DNA of 64,000 nt from Glycomyces luteolus (lineage in GTDB: Bacteria > Actinomycetota > Actinomycetes > Mycobacteriales > Micromonosporaceae), in contig NZ_JAPZVP010000001.1 of assembly GCF_027622875.1 (NCBI RefSeq), positions 239,142 through 303,141 of the forward strand, given 5' to 3'. Numbering within the stretch: the stretch's first letter is position 1; each line of letters opens with the position of its first letter. The notes beneath the pieces are model-generated. The model made no database searches and had not been told where the DNA came from. It worked only from the letters and a program-made list of their open reading frames with translations. This document shows positions 18,295-26,931 of the stretch, piece by piece. The position numbers and the translations under genes were made by a program.

Positions 18295-19284
18295 ATGCCC
18301 GTAGCCCTGTCGATCCTCGACCTGGCGCCGATCGCCCCGGGACGGTCCGCCCGCGAGAGCCTCGCGGCGAGCGTCGAACTCGCCCGCGCCGCCGAACGCA
18401 GCGGCTACCGGCGGGTCTGGTACGCCGAGCACCACAACATGCCGACCATCGCCTCCAGCGCCACGAGCGTCGTCATCGGCCACGTCGCCGAGCACACCGA
18501 CACCATCCGCCTCGGCGCCGGCGGCATCATGCTGCCCAACCACTCCCCGCTGGTGATCGCCGAGCAGTTCGGCACCCTCGAGACCCTGTTCCCCGGCCGC
18601 ATCGACCTCGGCCTCGGCCGCGCCCCGGGCACCGACCGCCAGACCATGCGCGCCATCCGCCGCGACGCCACCTCCGCCGACACCTTCCCGCAGGACGTGC
18701 TCGAACTCCAGGGCTACCTCAGCGGCCGCTCGCGCGTCCCGGGCGTGCAGTCCGTGCCCGTCCCCGAAGGCGAAGTGCCCCTGTACCTCCTGGGGTCCTC
18801 CCTCTTCGGCGCGCAGCTCGCCGCGAAGCTCGGCCTGCCGTACGCGTTCGCCTCCCACTTCGCGCCCGACGCCCTGTTCGAGGCGGTGGCCGCCTACCGC
18901 GAGGAGTTCCAGCCCTCCGAGCAGCTCGAGCGGCCGTACGTGATCGCGGGCGTCAACGTCTTCGCCGCCGAGGACCGCGACGAAGCCGAGGCCCAGCGCG
19001 TGATCGCCTTCCGCAACCGGGCCCGCGCCTTCATCGCCCGCGGCGACAAGCGCGAGTACACCGACGCCGAGATCGACGCGTTCCTGGCATCCGCCGGCGG
19101 CCATCAGCTCTCGGCCATGGCCAAGTACACCGCCACCGGCGGCCCTGAGGACGTGCGCGCCTACCTGGAGGAGTTCGCCGCCGCCGTCCGCGCCGACGAG
19201 CTCATCACCGCCCACTACGCCGAAGCGGTCCCCGACCGCATCCGCTCGGTCGAGCTCACCGCGAAGGCCATGGCGCATAAGTAA
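18295..19284 (+). CDS. Luciferase-like (LLM) flavin oxidoreductase
   Basis: 329-residue member of the bacterial-luciferase-like F420/FMN oxidoreductase superfamily (TIM barrel). Hallmarks seen are [54 protein letters not shown] (described in parts: the AEHHN motif near residue 43 and the [13 protein letters not shown] motif near 77) and [16 protein letters not shown] near 100. These define the one-domain subgroup. Substrate is unknown; relatives oxidise small organic molecules or reduced F420. It lies 11 nt after the ArsR gene, so expression probably responds to the ligand or redox signal sensed by that repressor. Confidence 0.9.
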   Translation: MPVALSILDLAPIAPGRSARESLAASVELARAAERSGYRRVWYAEHHNMPTIASSATSVVIGHVAEHTDTIRLGAGGIMLPNHSPLVIAEQFGTLETLFPGRIDLGLGRAPGTDRQTMRAIRRDATSADTFPQDVLELQGYLSGRSRVPGVQSVPVPEGEVPLYLLGSSLFGAQLAAKLGLPYAFASHFAPDALFEAVAAYREEFQPSEQLERPYVIAGVNVFAAEDRDEAEAQRVIAFRNRARAFIARGDKREYTDAEIDAFLASAGGHQLSAMAKYTATGGPEDVRAYLEEFAAAVRADELITAHYAEAVPDRIRSVELTAKAMAHK

Positions 19285-19301
19285 ACAAACTAGACAGATC
19301 T

Positions 19302-19340
19302 GGGGCCCGGGCGTCGGCAACGCTCGGGCCCCCCTGTTTT
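19302..19340 (+). terminator. Intrinsic terminator after LLM gene
   Basis: A 12-bp stem with one G-T pair (19302-19313 with 19321-19332) and a 7-nt loop is followed by CCTGTTTT, a U-tail at 19337-19340. It begins 17 nt past the stop. Confidence 0.8.
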
Positions 19341-19501
19341 GATGCACTCTGTGATCAATACGGCGACGCAACGTGGATGCAACCCGCCGGACTCTTGGGA
19401 GCGTGTGAAGTCCGAAGGGGATTCAGAACGATGTTCGAACACCGGTCATCTTCTGATCACCTCCGAGCCAATCCCCCTACATGACCGTGGAGTAGTCCGC
19501 C

Positions 19502-21007
19502 ATGTCAAAGCTCGTCAAACAGATGCAGCGCAAGCTCATCAAGCTCGTTCCGCCGCAGCGGCGCCTGCTCCTGACCCAAGCGGTCGCGAAGTTCATCCCG
19601 GCCCCCGCCATGCCCGCGGGGATGCTCCCGCACCGGCACAAGGAGCGGGCGCTCACCGCGGTCAGGGGTGCGCTCGAAGGGGCGGGCGTCGACTACTTCA
19701 GGGTCCCGGCCCGCCGCCCGTTCGCCACGCAGATCGGCGTCACCGACGCCGACGCCGTCGCCGGGCTCATGCGCCGCATCAAGGCCGAAGGCCTGGCGAT
19801 CGAGCGCCGGGCGGGCGCCTCATGGAACGTCTGGAGCGGCTCGCCCGAATTCGGCTGCACCGTGAACGTATGGCGGCCTTCGGGAAGCGAGCTCGTCACC
19901 GACCTCCCGAACGCCATGACCCAGCGCGTGCGCGCCGACCACCCGCTCACCGAGCGGGCCGAGTCGACCTTCGGGCCCTTCGCGGACTTCGACGACGCCT
20001 CGGTCTGGCCGACCCGGCCCGAATTCACCGAGACCCCCGCGCAGCGCGTCGACTTCCCGATCGACGTGGTCTACACCTGGGTCGACGGCGGCGACCCGGC
20101 CTGGCGCGCGCGCCGCGACGCCGCACTGGCCGAACGCGGCTTCGAGCACCACGCCCTGGCCTCCAACGAGTCCCGCTACACCGACCACGGCGAACTGCGG
20201 TACTCGATGCGCTCGCTCTGGTCCTACGCGCCCTGGTTCCGCCGCGTCTACCTCGTCACCGACGACCAGGTGCCCGACTGGCTCGACACCGAGCACCCGC
20301 GGCTGCGCGTCGTGTCGCACAAGGAGCTCTTCGGCGACCGCGGCGTCCTGCCGACCTTCAACTCGCACGCGATCGAATCGCAGCTGCACCGGCTCCCGGG
20401 CCTCAGCGACCAGTTCCTGTACGTCAACGACGACGTCATGTTCGCCCGGCCCCTCGGCCCCGAGACGTTCTTCGACCCCGTGGGCCGCAGCCACTTCTTC
20501 CGCTCGCCCGCCACTGTGGACACCGCGGGGCCCGGACCGCGCGACACCCCGGTCGAGCACGCCGCCAGGAACAACCGGCGCCTCCTCCAAGAGCGGTTCG
20601 GGCGCATCAACGTCAACAAGATGAAGCACGCCGCCCACGCCCTGCAGCGGGAGGTCCTGGCCGAGATCGCCGAGGCGAACCCCGAGCAGGTCGAGGCGAC
20701 GGCCAGCCACCAGTTCCGCCACCCCGAGGACCTCTCGATGACCTCCTCCCTCCACCACTACTGGGCCTACCTCAGCGGCCGCGCCGCACCCTGGCCGCTG
20801 GCGCTGTTCTACGCCGACCTGACGATGCCCTCGACGCCGATCCGGCTCCGCGAGCTGCTGCGGAGCCGGGACCGGGACATGCTGTGCCTCAACGACACCG
20901 ATGGCACCGAAGCGGAACGCGAGCTGCGGGGCGAGGTCTGCCGCCGCTTCTTCGAGGCGTACTTCCCCGTCGCTTCGCCGTTCGAACTGCCTGAGGCCGG
21001 GCGATGA
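19502..21007 (+). CDS. Stealth family sugar-phosphotransferase
   Basis: 501-residue Stealth protein. Known members transfer hexose-1-phosphate from nucleotide sugars to build phosphodiester-linked capsule or cell-wall polymers. All four conserved regions are visible: CR1 IDVVYTWVDGGDP (about 184-197), CR2 LRYSMRSLWSYAPWFRRVYLVTDDQVPDWL in pieces (about 237-265), CR3 FNSHAIESQLHRLPGL with VNDDV (about 285-315), and CR4 EDLSMTSSLHHYW (about 410-425). The N-terminal 180 residues match the pre-Stealth region of the fusion protein two genes on. The start is ATG 19502. Its stop overlaps the next start (ATGA), so it is first in a coupled operon. Confidence 0.93.
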   Translation: MSKLVKQMQRKLIKLVPPQRRLLLTQAVAKFIPAPAMPAGMLPHRHKERALTAVRGALEGAGVDYFRVPARRPFATQIGVTDADAVAGLMRRIKAEGLAIERRAGASWNVWSGSPEFGCTVNVWRPSGSELVTDLPNAMTQRVRADHPLTERAESTFGPFADFDDASVWPTRPEFTETPAQRVDFPIDVVYTWVDGGDPAWRARRDAALAERGFEHHALASNESRYTDHGELRYSMRSLWSYAPWFRRVYLVTDDQVPDWLDTEHPRLRVVSHKELFGDRGVLPTFNSHAIESQLHRLPGLSDQFLYVNDDVMFARPLGPETFFDPVGRSHFFRSPATVDTAGPGPRDTPVEHAARNNRRLLQERFGRINVNKMKHAAHALQREVLAEIAEANPEQVEATASHQFRHPEDLSMTSSLHHYWAYLSGRAAPWPLALFYADLTMPSTPIRLRELLRSRDRDMLCLNDTDGTEAERELRGEVCRRFFEAYFPVASPFELPEAGR

Positions 21008-21966
21008 TCGTCACGGCCCGGCGCCTGGCGCGGCGGGGCCTGGGCGCCGCACGCCGCGCGCGCGGCGCCGCGGCGGTGGCCGCGCGCTCCGGGGCGGACC
21101 TGGTGGCGCTGGCACCCGGGCGCGGCTGGAGCGGCTATGCGGTGCCGCGCTGCCTCGGGGCGTTCGACGGTGCGACGCTCAATATCGATGTGCCGGTGCC
21201 GATCGACGCTCCCGCAGCGGCCGAGCTCCTGTTCGTCCCGAAGTGGAGCCGCCGCCCGAGGGCCGCGATCGAACTCGAGCTCCGACCCGACCGGGGCGGC
21301 TGGTCGGCCTCCGCGAGCCGCCGCATCGCCCTCCGCGGCGACGGCTCGGGCGCGCGGCCGCTGCCCGCCGGGGACTACCGGCTGCTGCTGCGCTGCCGCT
21401 CGGGAAGCGAGCAGGGGACGTGGGCGCTGCGCCCGCCCCGGGGGACCGCCGGCGAGCCGACCCGCTCCTCCTTCTCTCGGCCCGACCTCGGGATGAGCCT
21501 GGCGCTCAAGCACCTCGGGGCCGCCGGAGTCCGCCTCGAGGTCCGCGCCGCCCGGCCGTCGGTCGAAGTGGACGACGCGCGGCTCGGGTGCACCGCCGTC
21601 GAGATCGACGGCCGCGCCTTCTTCCGCGTCGGCGACTGCGAACTCGTCGCCACCGGCGCCGGCCGGCGCTCGGAGCCGGTCGCGACGCCGGTGCGGATCG
21701 AGGACGGCCGCTTCAGCGCCCGGCTGCCGATCGAGCTGATCGAGCACGCCGAGGCCGACACCGACTGGCGGCTGAGCCTGCGCGCCGGCCGCACCGAACT
21801 CCCCGTCGGCCGATGGACCACCGACCTGGTCAACCCGGCCCGCCAGTTGCGCGGGCAGCGCCTCTCCTATATCGACGCCCAAGGGGCCATGCGGCAGACG
21901 CGGCTCCGGTACGACAAGACGGGCGCGCTCGTGCTGAGCCTGTCCGGAAAGGTCCAGGCCCAGTGA
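21004..21966 (+). CDS. Uncharacterised protein in Stealth operon
   Basis: 320-residue protein without a signal peptide or obvious membrane segment; I do not recognise the family. The N-terminus is Arg/Ala-rich (about residues 1-35). The rest is predicted mostly beta: short alternating stretches such as AAIELELRP, GDYRLLLRCRSGS, VEIDGRAFFRVGDCELVATG and LSLRAGRTELPVGRWTTDL look like two related beta-sandwich modules (about 50-150 and 195-275). It is translationally coupled on both sides (ATGA with the Stealth gene, GTGA with the fusion gene). This implies stoichiometric production with the two transferases, perhaps as an acceptor-binding or scaffolding partner. That role is inference only. Confidence 0.85.
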   Translation: MIVTARRLARRGLGAARRARGAAAVAARSGADLVALAPGRGWSGYAVPRCLGAFDGATLNIDVPVPIDAPAAAELLFVPKWSRRPRAAIELELRPDRGGWSASASRRIALRGDGSGARPLPAGDYRLLLRCRSGSEQGTWALRPPRGTAGEPTRSSFSRPDLGMSLALKHLGAAGVRLEVRAARPSVEVDDARLGCTAVEIDGRAFFRVGDCELVATGAGRRSEPVATPVRIEDGRFSARLPIELIEHAEADTDWRLSLRAGRTELPVGRWTTDLVNPARQLRGQRLSYIDAQGAMRQTRLRYDKTGALVLSLSGKVQAQ

Positions 21967-24755
21967 AGGTCACCTTCGTCCTGCGCAACGCCGACGAGCT
22001 CGGCGGCACCGAGCTCGCGACGTTCACGCTCGCGTCCCAGCTCGCCGACCACTACGAGGTCGAGGTGCTCAGCGTCTTCCGCACCCGCGACGAGCCGTTC
22101 TTCCCGATCGGCTCGCGGATCCGCGTGGACTACCTCGTCGACTCGCGCGGCCCCACCCCGCGTCCCCTGTGGACTTCCACGTTGGACGACGTCGCCGCCG
22201 CGCTCGGCACGGTGCCGAGCGAGCTCGTGCGCGAGGAGTGGGAGTACGGCTGGAGCCGCCTCACCGACCTCGCGTTCGAGGCCGCGCTGCCCGGCCGCGA
22301 CAGCGACGTCGTCATCAGCACCTCGCCGCCGATCATGGCCCTCATCGCCCGCCACGCCGCGTCGCGAGCGGTCACGCTCCACGCCGAGCACCGGCCCTCG
22401 CAGCTGCGCGGGCCCACCGGGATGCCGCTGCTGCGGTACGCGTCCCGGCTCGACGGCCTCGTGGTCCTCACCGACCGCACCAAGGACTGGTTCGCCGAAT
22501 CCCTCGGCGAGGCCGCCCCGGTCCTCGCCGCCATCCCGAATGCGGCCCCCGAAGGGTTCGTCCCGCAGTCCGGCCTCGACACGAGGACGATCGTGACCGC
22601 GCGGCGGCTCGTGCCCGACAAGCGGGTGGCCGACGTGATCGAGGCGTTCGCGCTGCTGCGCGAGGACTTCCCCGACTGGCGCCTGCGCATCCTCGGCGAC
22701 GGCCCCGAGCGCCGCAAGCTCGGACGGCTCGTGACCGAGCGCGGCCTCGAATCCTCGGTCGAACTCCTCGGCGCGACCCGCGACATGGCGGCGCAGTGGG
22801 CGCGCGCGTCCCTGAACGTCCTGACCTCCGAGCACGGCGAGGCGTTCCCGCTGGTGTTCCTGGAGGCGGCCGCGGCGGGCGTACCGTCGGTGTCCTACGA
22901 CATCCTCACCGGACCGGCCGAGATCATCCGCCACGACGTGGACGGCCTCCTCGTCGCCAAGGACGACATCGAGGGGCTCGCCGCCGCGATGGCCGACCTC
23001 ATGGGCGACCCCGAGCGGCTCGCCCGCTTCGGCGCCGCCGCGAAGGAGGGCCTGGACCGGTTCAGCGCCGCGAAGGTCGTCGAGCAGTGGCGGGCCCTGC
23101 TGGAGCCGCTGGTCGCGGCCGCCGACTCGCCCGAGCGGTCCGCCGCCCGACAGCGCCGCATGGCTGCGCAGGCGCGTGACTCCGGCCTCGTCTTCAGCCG
23201 CGCCGCGCCCGCCAACCTCGGCACCCTCGGGGCGGTCGACCGGGACCTCGAAGCGGCGCTGGAGCAGCGGCGCGCCGACCTCGTGCGCGTCGACGGCACG
23301 CTCATGCGCATCGAGGACGTCATGCCCGAGACGCTCACGGGCCGCGTCGTGTCCTGGGCGGACCGGGCGCTGCGCGAGGCGGGCGTTCCGTTCGTGGGGC
23401 TGCGCCACGACGGCACCCACGCGCGGCTCGCCGTGGACCGGCGGTTGCGCCGCGAAGCGATCGAGGCGGTCGCGGCGGCGGCCGCGGGGGAGCCGGTGTA
23501 CGCCGAGGTCTTCAGCACCGCTGCGCGCGAGAGGGACGGGATCCTTTTGGCGCGCCAGCTCACCGGCGACGAGCAGCTCGCGGCCGTCCGGGTCTTCACG
23601 CCGACGGCGACCCGCTCGGGAACGGTCCGCTTCGGCGCGTCGTTCGGGTGCGACATCGAGTTCTGGCCCGAGAGCCAGGACGGCCCCGGCTTCACCACGC
23701 CACGGCAGCCGACCGCGTACGGGCGGCTCCTGCCGATCCTGGAGCCGGACGACGCGATGGAGCTCTTCGGCGTGCGGGTGCCGACGCTCGCGATGTTCAA
23801 CCGGCGCTTGGCCGACGACGTCGACGTCCCGGTCGACGTGGTCTACACCTGGGTCGACGGCGCCGATCCGGCCTGGCGCGAGCGCCGCGACCGGTACGCT
23901 CCCGGCTCGTCCGATCAGGTCGACGGGGCGGAGACGCGCTACCGCAGCCGCGACGAGCTGCGGTATTCGCTGCGGTCGCTGGAGATGTTCCTGCCGTGGG
24001 TCCGCCATGTCCATCTCGTGACCGACGGCCAGGTCCCGGACTGGCTCGACGCCTCGGCGGGCGGTCTCACGGTGGTCGACCACCGCGAGCTGTTCGCCGA
24101 TCCGTCCGTGCTGCCGGTGTTCAACTCGCACGCGATCGAGACGCAGCTGCACCGCGTCCCGGGCCTGTCCGAGCACTTCCTCTACTTCAACGACGACGTG
24201 TTCATCGGCAAGCGCCTGTCGCCCAAGCGGTTCTTCGACGAGGCGGGCCGCACCCGGTTCTTCCCCAGCCCGACGCGGGTGCCGTTCCCCGGCGAGGAGC
24301 CCGACGACCCGTACTTCGGCGCGAGCCGCAACAACCAGCGTCTGCTCGCCGACCGGTTCGGCGTCACCGTGACGCACGGGTTCCTCCACACCCCGCACGC
24401 GCTGCGGCGCTCGGTGCTCGAGGAGCTGGCCGGGGAGTTTCCCGCGGAGTTCGCGAAGACCATGGGCTCGCGGTTCCGCAGCATGGAGGACCTCTCGGTG
24501 GCCGCTTCGCTGGCGCACCACTACGGGCGCGCCCGCGGGTACGCGGTGGCGAGCACCATGGGCTGCGAGTACGTCAATAGCGCCGAGCCGGCGCACCACC
24601 AGCTCCTGACCCGCCTGCTCCAGCTGCGCCACCGCGACGCCTTCTGCATCGCCGACGGCGAGGGCGAGGTCCCGCCCGCCGAGCAGCAGCGGGTGGTCCG
24701 CACCTTCCTGGAGGCGTACTTCCCGATCCCCAGCCGCTGGGAACGCCGCGGATAG
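21963..24755 (+). CDS. GT4 glycosyltransferase-Stealth fusion
   Basis: 930-residue bifunctional protein. Residues 1-380 are a GT-B (GT4) glycosyltransferase. It opens with LRNADELGGTELATF and carries the donor-site EAFPLVFLE (E-x7-E, about 292-300) and the RILGDGPERRKLGRLV loop. Residues 400-610 repeat the pre-Stealth domain. Residues 620-930 are a complete Stealth domain with VDVVYTWVDG (about 624), LRYSLRSLEMFLPWVRHVHLVTDGQ, FNSHAIETQLHRVPGL and FNDDV, and EDLSVAASLAHHYG. The start is GTG 21963 in a GTGA overlap. Coupling sugar transfer and sugar-phosphate transfer on one chain suits synthesis of a polymer with alternating glycosidic and phosphodiester bonds. That product is inferred. Confidence 0.92.
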   Translation: MKVTFVLRNADELGGTELATFTLASQLADHYEVEVLSVFRTRDEPFFPIGSRIRVDYLVDSRGPTPRPLWTSTLDDVAAALGTVPSELVREEWEYGWSRLTDLAFEAALPGRDSDVVISTSPPIMALIARHAASRAVTLHAEHRPSQLRGPTGMPLLRYASRLDGLVVLTDRTKDWFAESLGEAAPVLAAIPNAAPEGFVPQSGLDTRTIVTARRLVPDKRVADVIEAFALLREDFPDWRLRILGDGPERRKLGRLVTERGLESSVELLGATRDMAAQWARASLNVLTSEHGEAFPLVFLEAAAAGVPSVSYDILTGPAEIIRHDVDGLLVAKDDIEGLAAAMADLMGDPERLARFGAAAKEGLDRFSAAKVVEQWRALLEPLVAAADSPERSAARQRRMAAQARDSGLVFSRAAPANLGTLGAVDRDLEAALEQRRADLVRVDGTLMRIEDVMPETLTGRVVSWADRALREAGVPFVGLRHDGTHARLAVDRRLRREAIEAVAAAAAGEPVYAEVFSTAARERDGILLARQLTGDEQLAAVRVFTPTATRSGTVRFGASFGCDIEFWPESQDGPGFTTPRQPTAYGRLLPILEPDDAMELFGVRVPTLAMFNRRLADDVDVPVDVVYTWVDGADPAWRERRDRYAPGSSDQVDGAETRYRSRDELRYSLRSLEMFLPWVRHVHLVTDGQVPDWLDASAGGLTVVDHRELFADPSVLPVFNSHAIETQLHRVPGLSEHFLYFNDDVFIGKRLSPKRFFDEAGRTRFFPSPTRVPFPGEEPDDPYFGASRNNQRLLADRFGVTVTHGFLHTPHALRRSVLEELAGEFPAEFAKTMGSRFRSMEDLSVAASLAHHYGRARGYAVASTMGCEYVNSAEPAHHQLLTRLLQLRHRDAFCIADGEGEVPPAEQQRVVRTFLEAYFPIPSRWERRG

Positions 24756-24759
24756 GGGA

Positions 24760-24791
24760 AAGGGGCCCGGCGGACGACCGCCGGGCCCCTT
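24760..24791 (+). terminator. Terminator of the Stealth operon
   Basis: A perfect 14-bp stem (24760-24773 with 24778-24791, AAGGGGCCCGGCGG and its complement) and an ACGA tetraloop begin 5 nt after the stop. Only a short T-run follows. Confidence 0.75.
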
Positions 24792-24846
24792 CTGCCATGC
24801 GACGGGCACGCGATGCGGTTGCCCGCCCGAATTACCCTGCCCTCCC

Positions 24847-25395
24847 ATGACCGACATCTTCACCGTGCTCATCCAACCGCCGCAAGGCGATTCGTTCTGC
24901 TGGAGCGTGGACTCCCTGGCCGGCGACATCGGGCGGGTCAACGAGAGCCCCGCGTTCGCCCTCCAGATCCTCATGGACGCGTGGCGGGAGGAGGCGCGCA
25001 CGGGCCGGGACCTGGTCTCGCCCGAGACCGCGGCCGAGTTCGAAGCGCTGTTCGAGATCTTCCTGGGCCCGGAGGTGCCGACCGACCCGGACGGCTTCCT
25101 GCTCGCTGAAGACGGGAGCGTGAGCGAGCCGCGGATCTCGGCGAAGGAGTGCTACGGGGACCGCATCGTCGGCCGCGGCATGTCCCGAGGCCGGCACTAC
25201 GTCTCGCTCAAGGGCGACGCCGCCGCGTTCAAACGCCGCACCGCCGCGATCATCACCGACCACAAGGTGCTCGACAACGGGCCTGAATCGGCCTTCTTCG
25301 AGTCCACGGTGGCCGACGCCCGATACCTCGCGCACCTCGCAGGCTCGGTCTATTTCCGCACTGCCTTCACCGGCCACCTGCCCTACGACTACTGA
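24847..25395 (+). CDS. Hypothetical protein
   Basis: 182-residue soluble protein, mixed alpha/beta, of no family I recognise. Visible traits are an N-terminal beta-hairpin-like MTDIFTVLIQPPQGDSFCWSVDS, an Asp/Glu-rich centre, and an FFESTVADARYLAHLAGSVYFRTAF helix near the C-terminus. There is no Shine-Dalgarno sequence. TACCCT (24833-24838) lies 8 nt before ATG 24847, which fits a leaderless transcript. It stands alone between the Stealth operon terminator and the accessory region. Codon usage is like the surrounding core genes, so it is probably real. Confidence 0.7.
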   Translation: MTDIFTVLIQPPQGDSFCWSVDSLAGDIGRVNESPAFALQILMDAWREEARTGRDLVSPETAAEFEALFEIFLGPEVPTDPDGFLLAEDGSVSEPRISAKECYGDRIVGRGMSRGRHYVSLKGDAAAFKRRTAAIITDHKVLDNGPESAFFESTVADARYLAHLAGSVYFRTAFTGHLPYDY

Positions 25396-25772
25396 CCGCG
25401 CCGGCCGTCGTGTTCACAACCTTCCAAGGCCGATCGACGTCATCACCCGAGAAGCCTCGCGCAATCCGGGATCGCTTCGCCCCGGAGGAGTACGAGCGCC
25501 TGGTCGAGGCGGCACGGGCCGGGGCGAGTCACCCCGAGGAGGACCTCAATACTGAGGCCGGCACCAGGAGGTCTTCCCCAATCGGGCCTGGTAACCGCAT
25601 GTCAGGTCTGTCTGGCCAGCGCGTGTGGGTTCGTAACGCTTCACTGTCACTGAACTGGGTTTATTGGCCGTGGGCATCGCCGAAGTCGCCGCCCTTCACT
25701 TCGCCCTGCGCTTCGAGGTGCGCATGGTTGGAGCGGTCTGGGTATTATGCAGGTCCCCCCCTCGGAGGCAAC
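25396..25772. other. Intergenic stretch before DUF6338 gene
   Basis: There is no convincing gene in 377 bases. One frame (about 25440-25560) reads as a plausible helical peptide, FAPEEYERLVEAARAG, and could be decayed coding DNA; it has no start signal. The last 100 bases have lower G+C and contain TATTAT (25743-25748), a candidate -10 for the DUF6338 gene. Confidence 0.4.
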
Positions 25773-26465
25773 GTGAACGAAGTCCTCGCCTCGATCGCGG
25801 TAGCCGTGGTTTCGAGCCTCGCGGTGCCGGTCCTGTTCACGGTTCCCGGATTCCTGCTGTACTCGGCTTACACACGCGGCCTGCGATCCCCCGAACCTCA
25901 CGACCGACTATTTCTGGCCCGCACGGTGGTCGGGTCGCTCATCGTCCACTCGCTCGCCCTGCCGTGGACGTTCCGGCTCATCGAAGGGCTCAGAGAGGGC
26001 ACCTCGAGCGCGTGGGAGTTCGCAGTGTGGGCGCTGGTGGTGCTCATTGCGGCACCGGTACTCGCCGGGTCGATCGCGGCCACGGCAGTGCGGCTGCGCC
26101 GTCCGCGCTGGGTGGCGGCTGCGCTCGACTACACCGCGCTGGCCCATCACATTCGTACCCCCGATGCATGGCAATGGCATTTCAGCCGGCGCCGCCCCGA
26201 TTTCGTCCGGGTGCACCTCAAGGACCACCGGGTCGTGCTGGGGTACCTGGGTTCGCGGTCGTTCGCGGCCTCGGATCCGTCCCGGCGGGACCTGTTCCTC
26301 GAACGGCAGTTCATGCCCGGAACGGGCAAGGTCTACGGGCCTCCCGTCCCGTCAAGCGACGGGGTGTGGATCAACGGCGACGAGATCGCTTTCGTGGAGT
26401 TTCACGGGGCCGGGAGACAGGATCGTGGCGACGCCGGCGACAAGGAGGTACCAGGCCATGAGTGA
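25773..26465 (+). CDS. DUF6338 family membrane protein
   Basis: 230-residue protein matching the DUF6338 family. Three membrane helices (about residues 5-28, 48-65 and 83-106) precede a cytoplasmic C-terminal part. That part has the family pattern: DAWQWHF, VHLKDHRVVLGYLGSRSFAASDPSRRDLFLER, then GVWINGDEIAFVEFHG. The start is GTG 25773 with CGGAGG 4-5 nt before it; an upstream open stretch lacks a start signal. The gene overlaps the next small gene by 8 nt and faces the CHAT gene. The family occurs in accessory regions of many bacteria, and its function is unknown. Confidence 0.82.
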   Translation: MNEVLASIAVAVVSSLAVPVLFTVPGFLLYSAYTRGLRSPEPHDRLFLARTVVGSLIVHSLALPWTFRLIEGLREGTSSAWEFAVWALVVLIAAPVLAGSIAATAVRLRRPRWVAAALDYTALAHHIRTPDAWQWHFSRRRPDFVRVHLKDHRVVLGYLGSRSFAASDPSRRDLFLERQFMPGTGKVYGPPVPSSDGVWINGDEIAFVEFHGAGRQDRGDAGDKEVPGHE

Positions 26466-26931
26466 ACGCGACCGCGAGTCTGCGCCACAGGATGAGGCAC
26501 CGGACTCGGCAGTGGATCCGTTCCGCGGCGACCACGGCGGCTGGGATGACACCGACTTCGTTGGCTTCCAGCCCAAGGGCGACCTCGACGGGGGTCCTCC
26601 CGACATCGAGGATTACGGAGGCACAGGCGCTGACGCATCCGCCCAGCGCCGGTTATCCGAAGTGGATGTATCCTGCCCAGGTTCGGGGGTCCTTCGGTGT
26701 GCGCGATCGGATCTCGCGGAGCGCCAGATGCAGTGCCTCGGCCGAGGTCTGCGGCTGCGCAGGATCGAAGTGCCCGTAGAACGCGTCCGCCACCGCCACC
26801 GCCTGTCGGTCCCGGACGGGCCAGAGGGTTCCGATGACGCTGCGGTAGCCGGCGAGCTTGAAAGCACCGGCGATGTGCAGCGACTCGTCGACCATCTCGA
26901 TCGCCGGTTGCGAAGTACGGCAGGCCGATAG
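26458..26931 (+). CDS. Small acidic partner gene, 3' end disrupted
   Basis: The start is convincing: a perfect AAGGAGGT (26442-26449) lies 8 nt before ATG 26458, which overlaps the DUF6338 stop. The first ~65 residues are acidic and Gly/Asp-rich (DFVGFQPKGDLDGGPPDIEDYGG), like small tail genes that follow DUF6338 genes. From 26653 on, the frame runs 279 nt antisense through the CHAT gene, where the peptide becomes Arg/Cys-rich and unnatural. The most likely reading is a small gene whose original 3' end was replaced when the CHAT block arrived, leaving a 157-residue run-on. Confidence 0.5.
   Translation: MSERDRESAPQDEAPDSAVDPFRGDHGGWDDTDFVGFQPKGDLDGGPPDIEDYGGTGADASAQRRLSEVDVSCPGSGVLRCARSDLAERQMQCLGRGLRLRRIEVPVERVRHRHRLSVPDGPEGSDDAAVAGELESTGDVQRLVDHLDRRLRSTAGR

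Noticed and set aside
21867-25001. 1044-codon leftward frame over the GT4-Stealth gene
   Set aside because: Antisense shadow; no ribosome site and no recognisable domains, while the opposite strand encodes a complete fusion enzyme.
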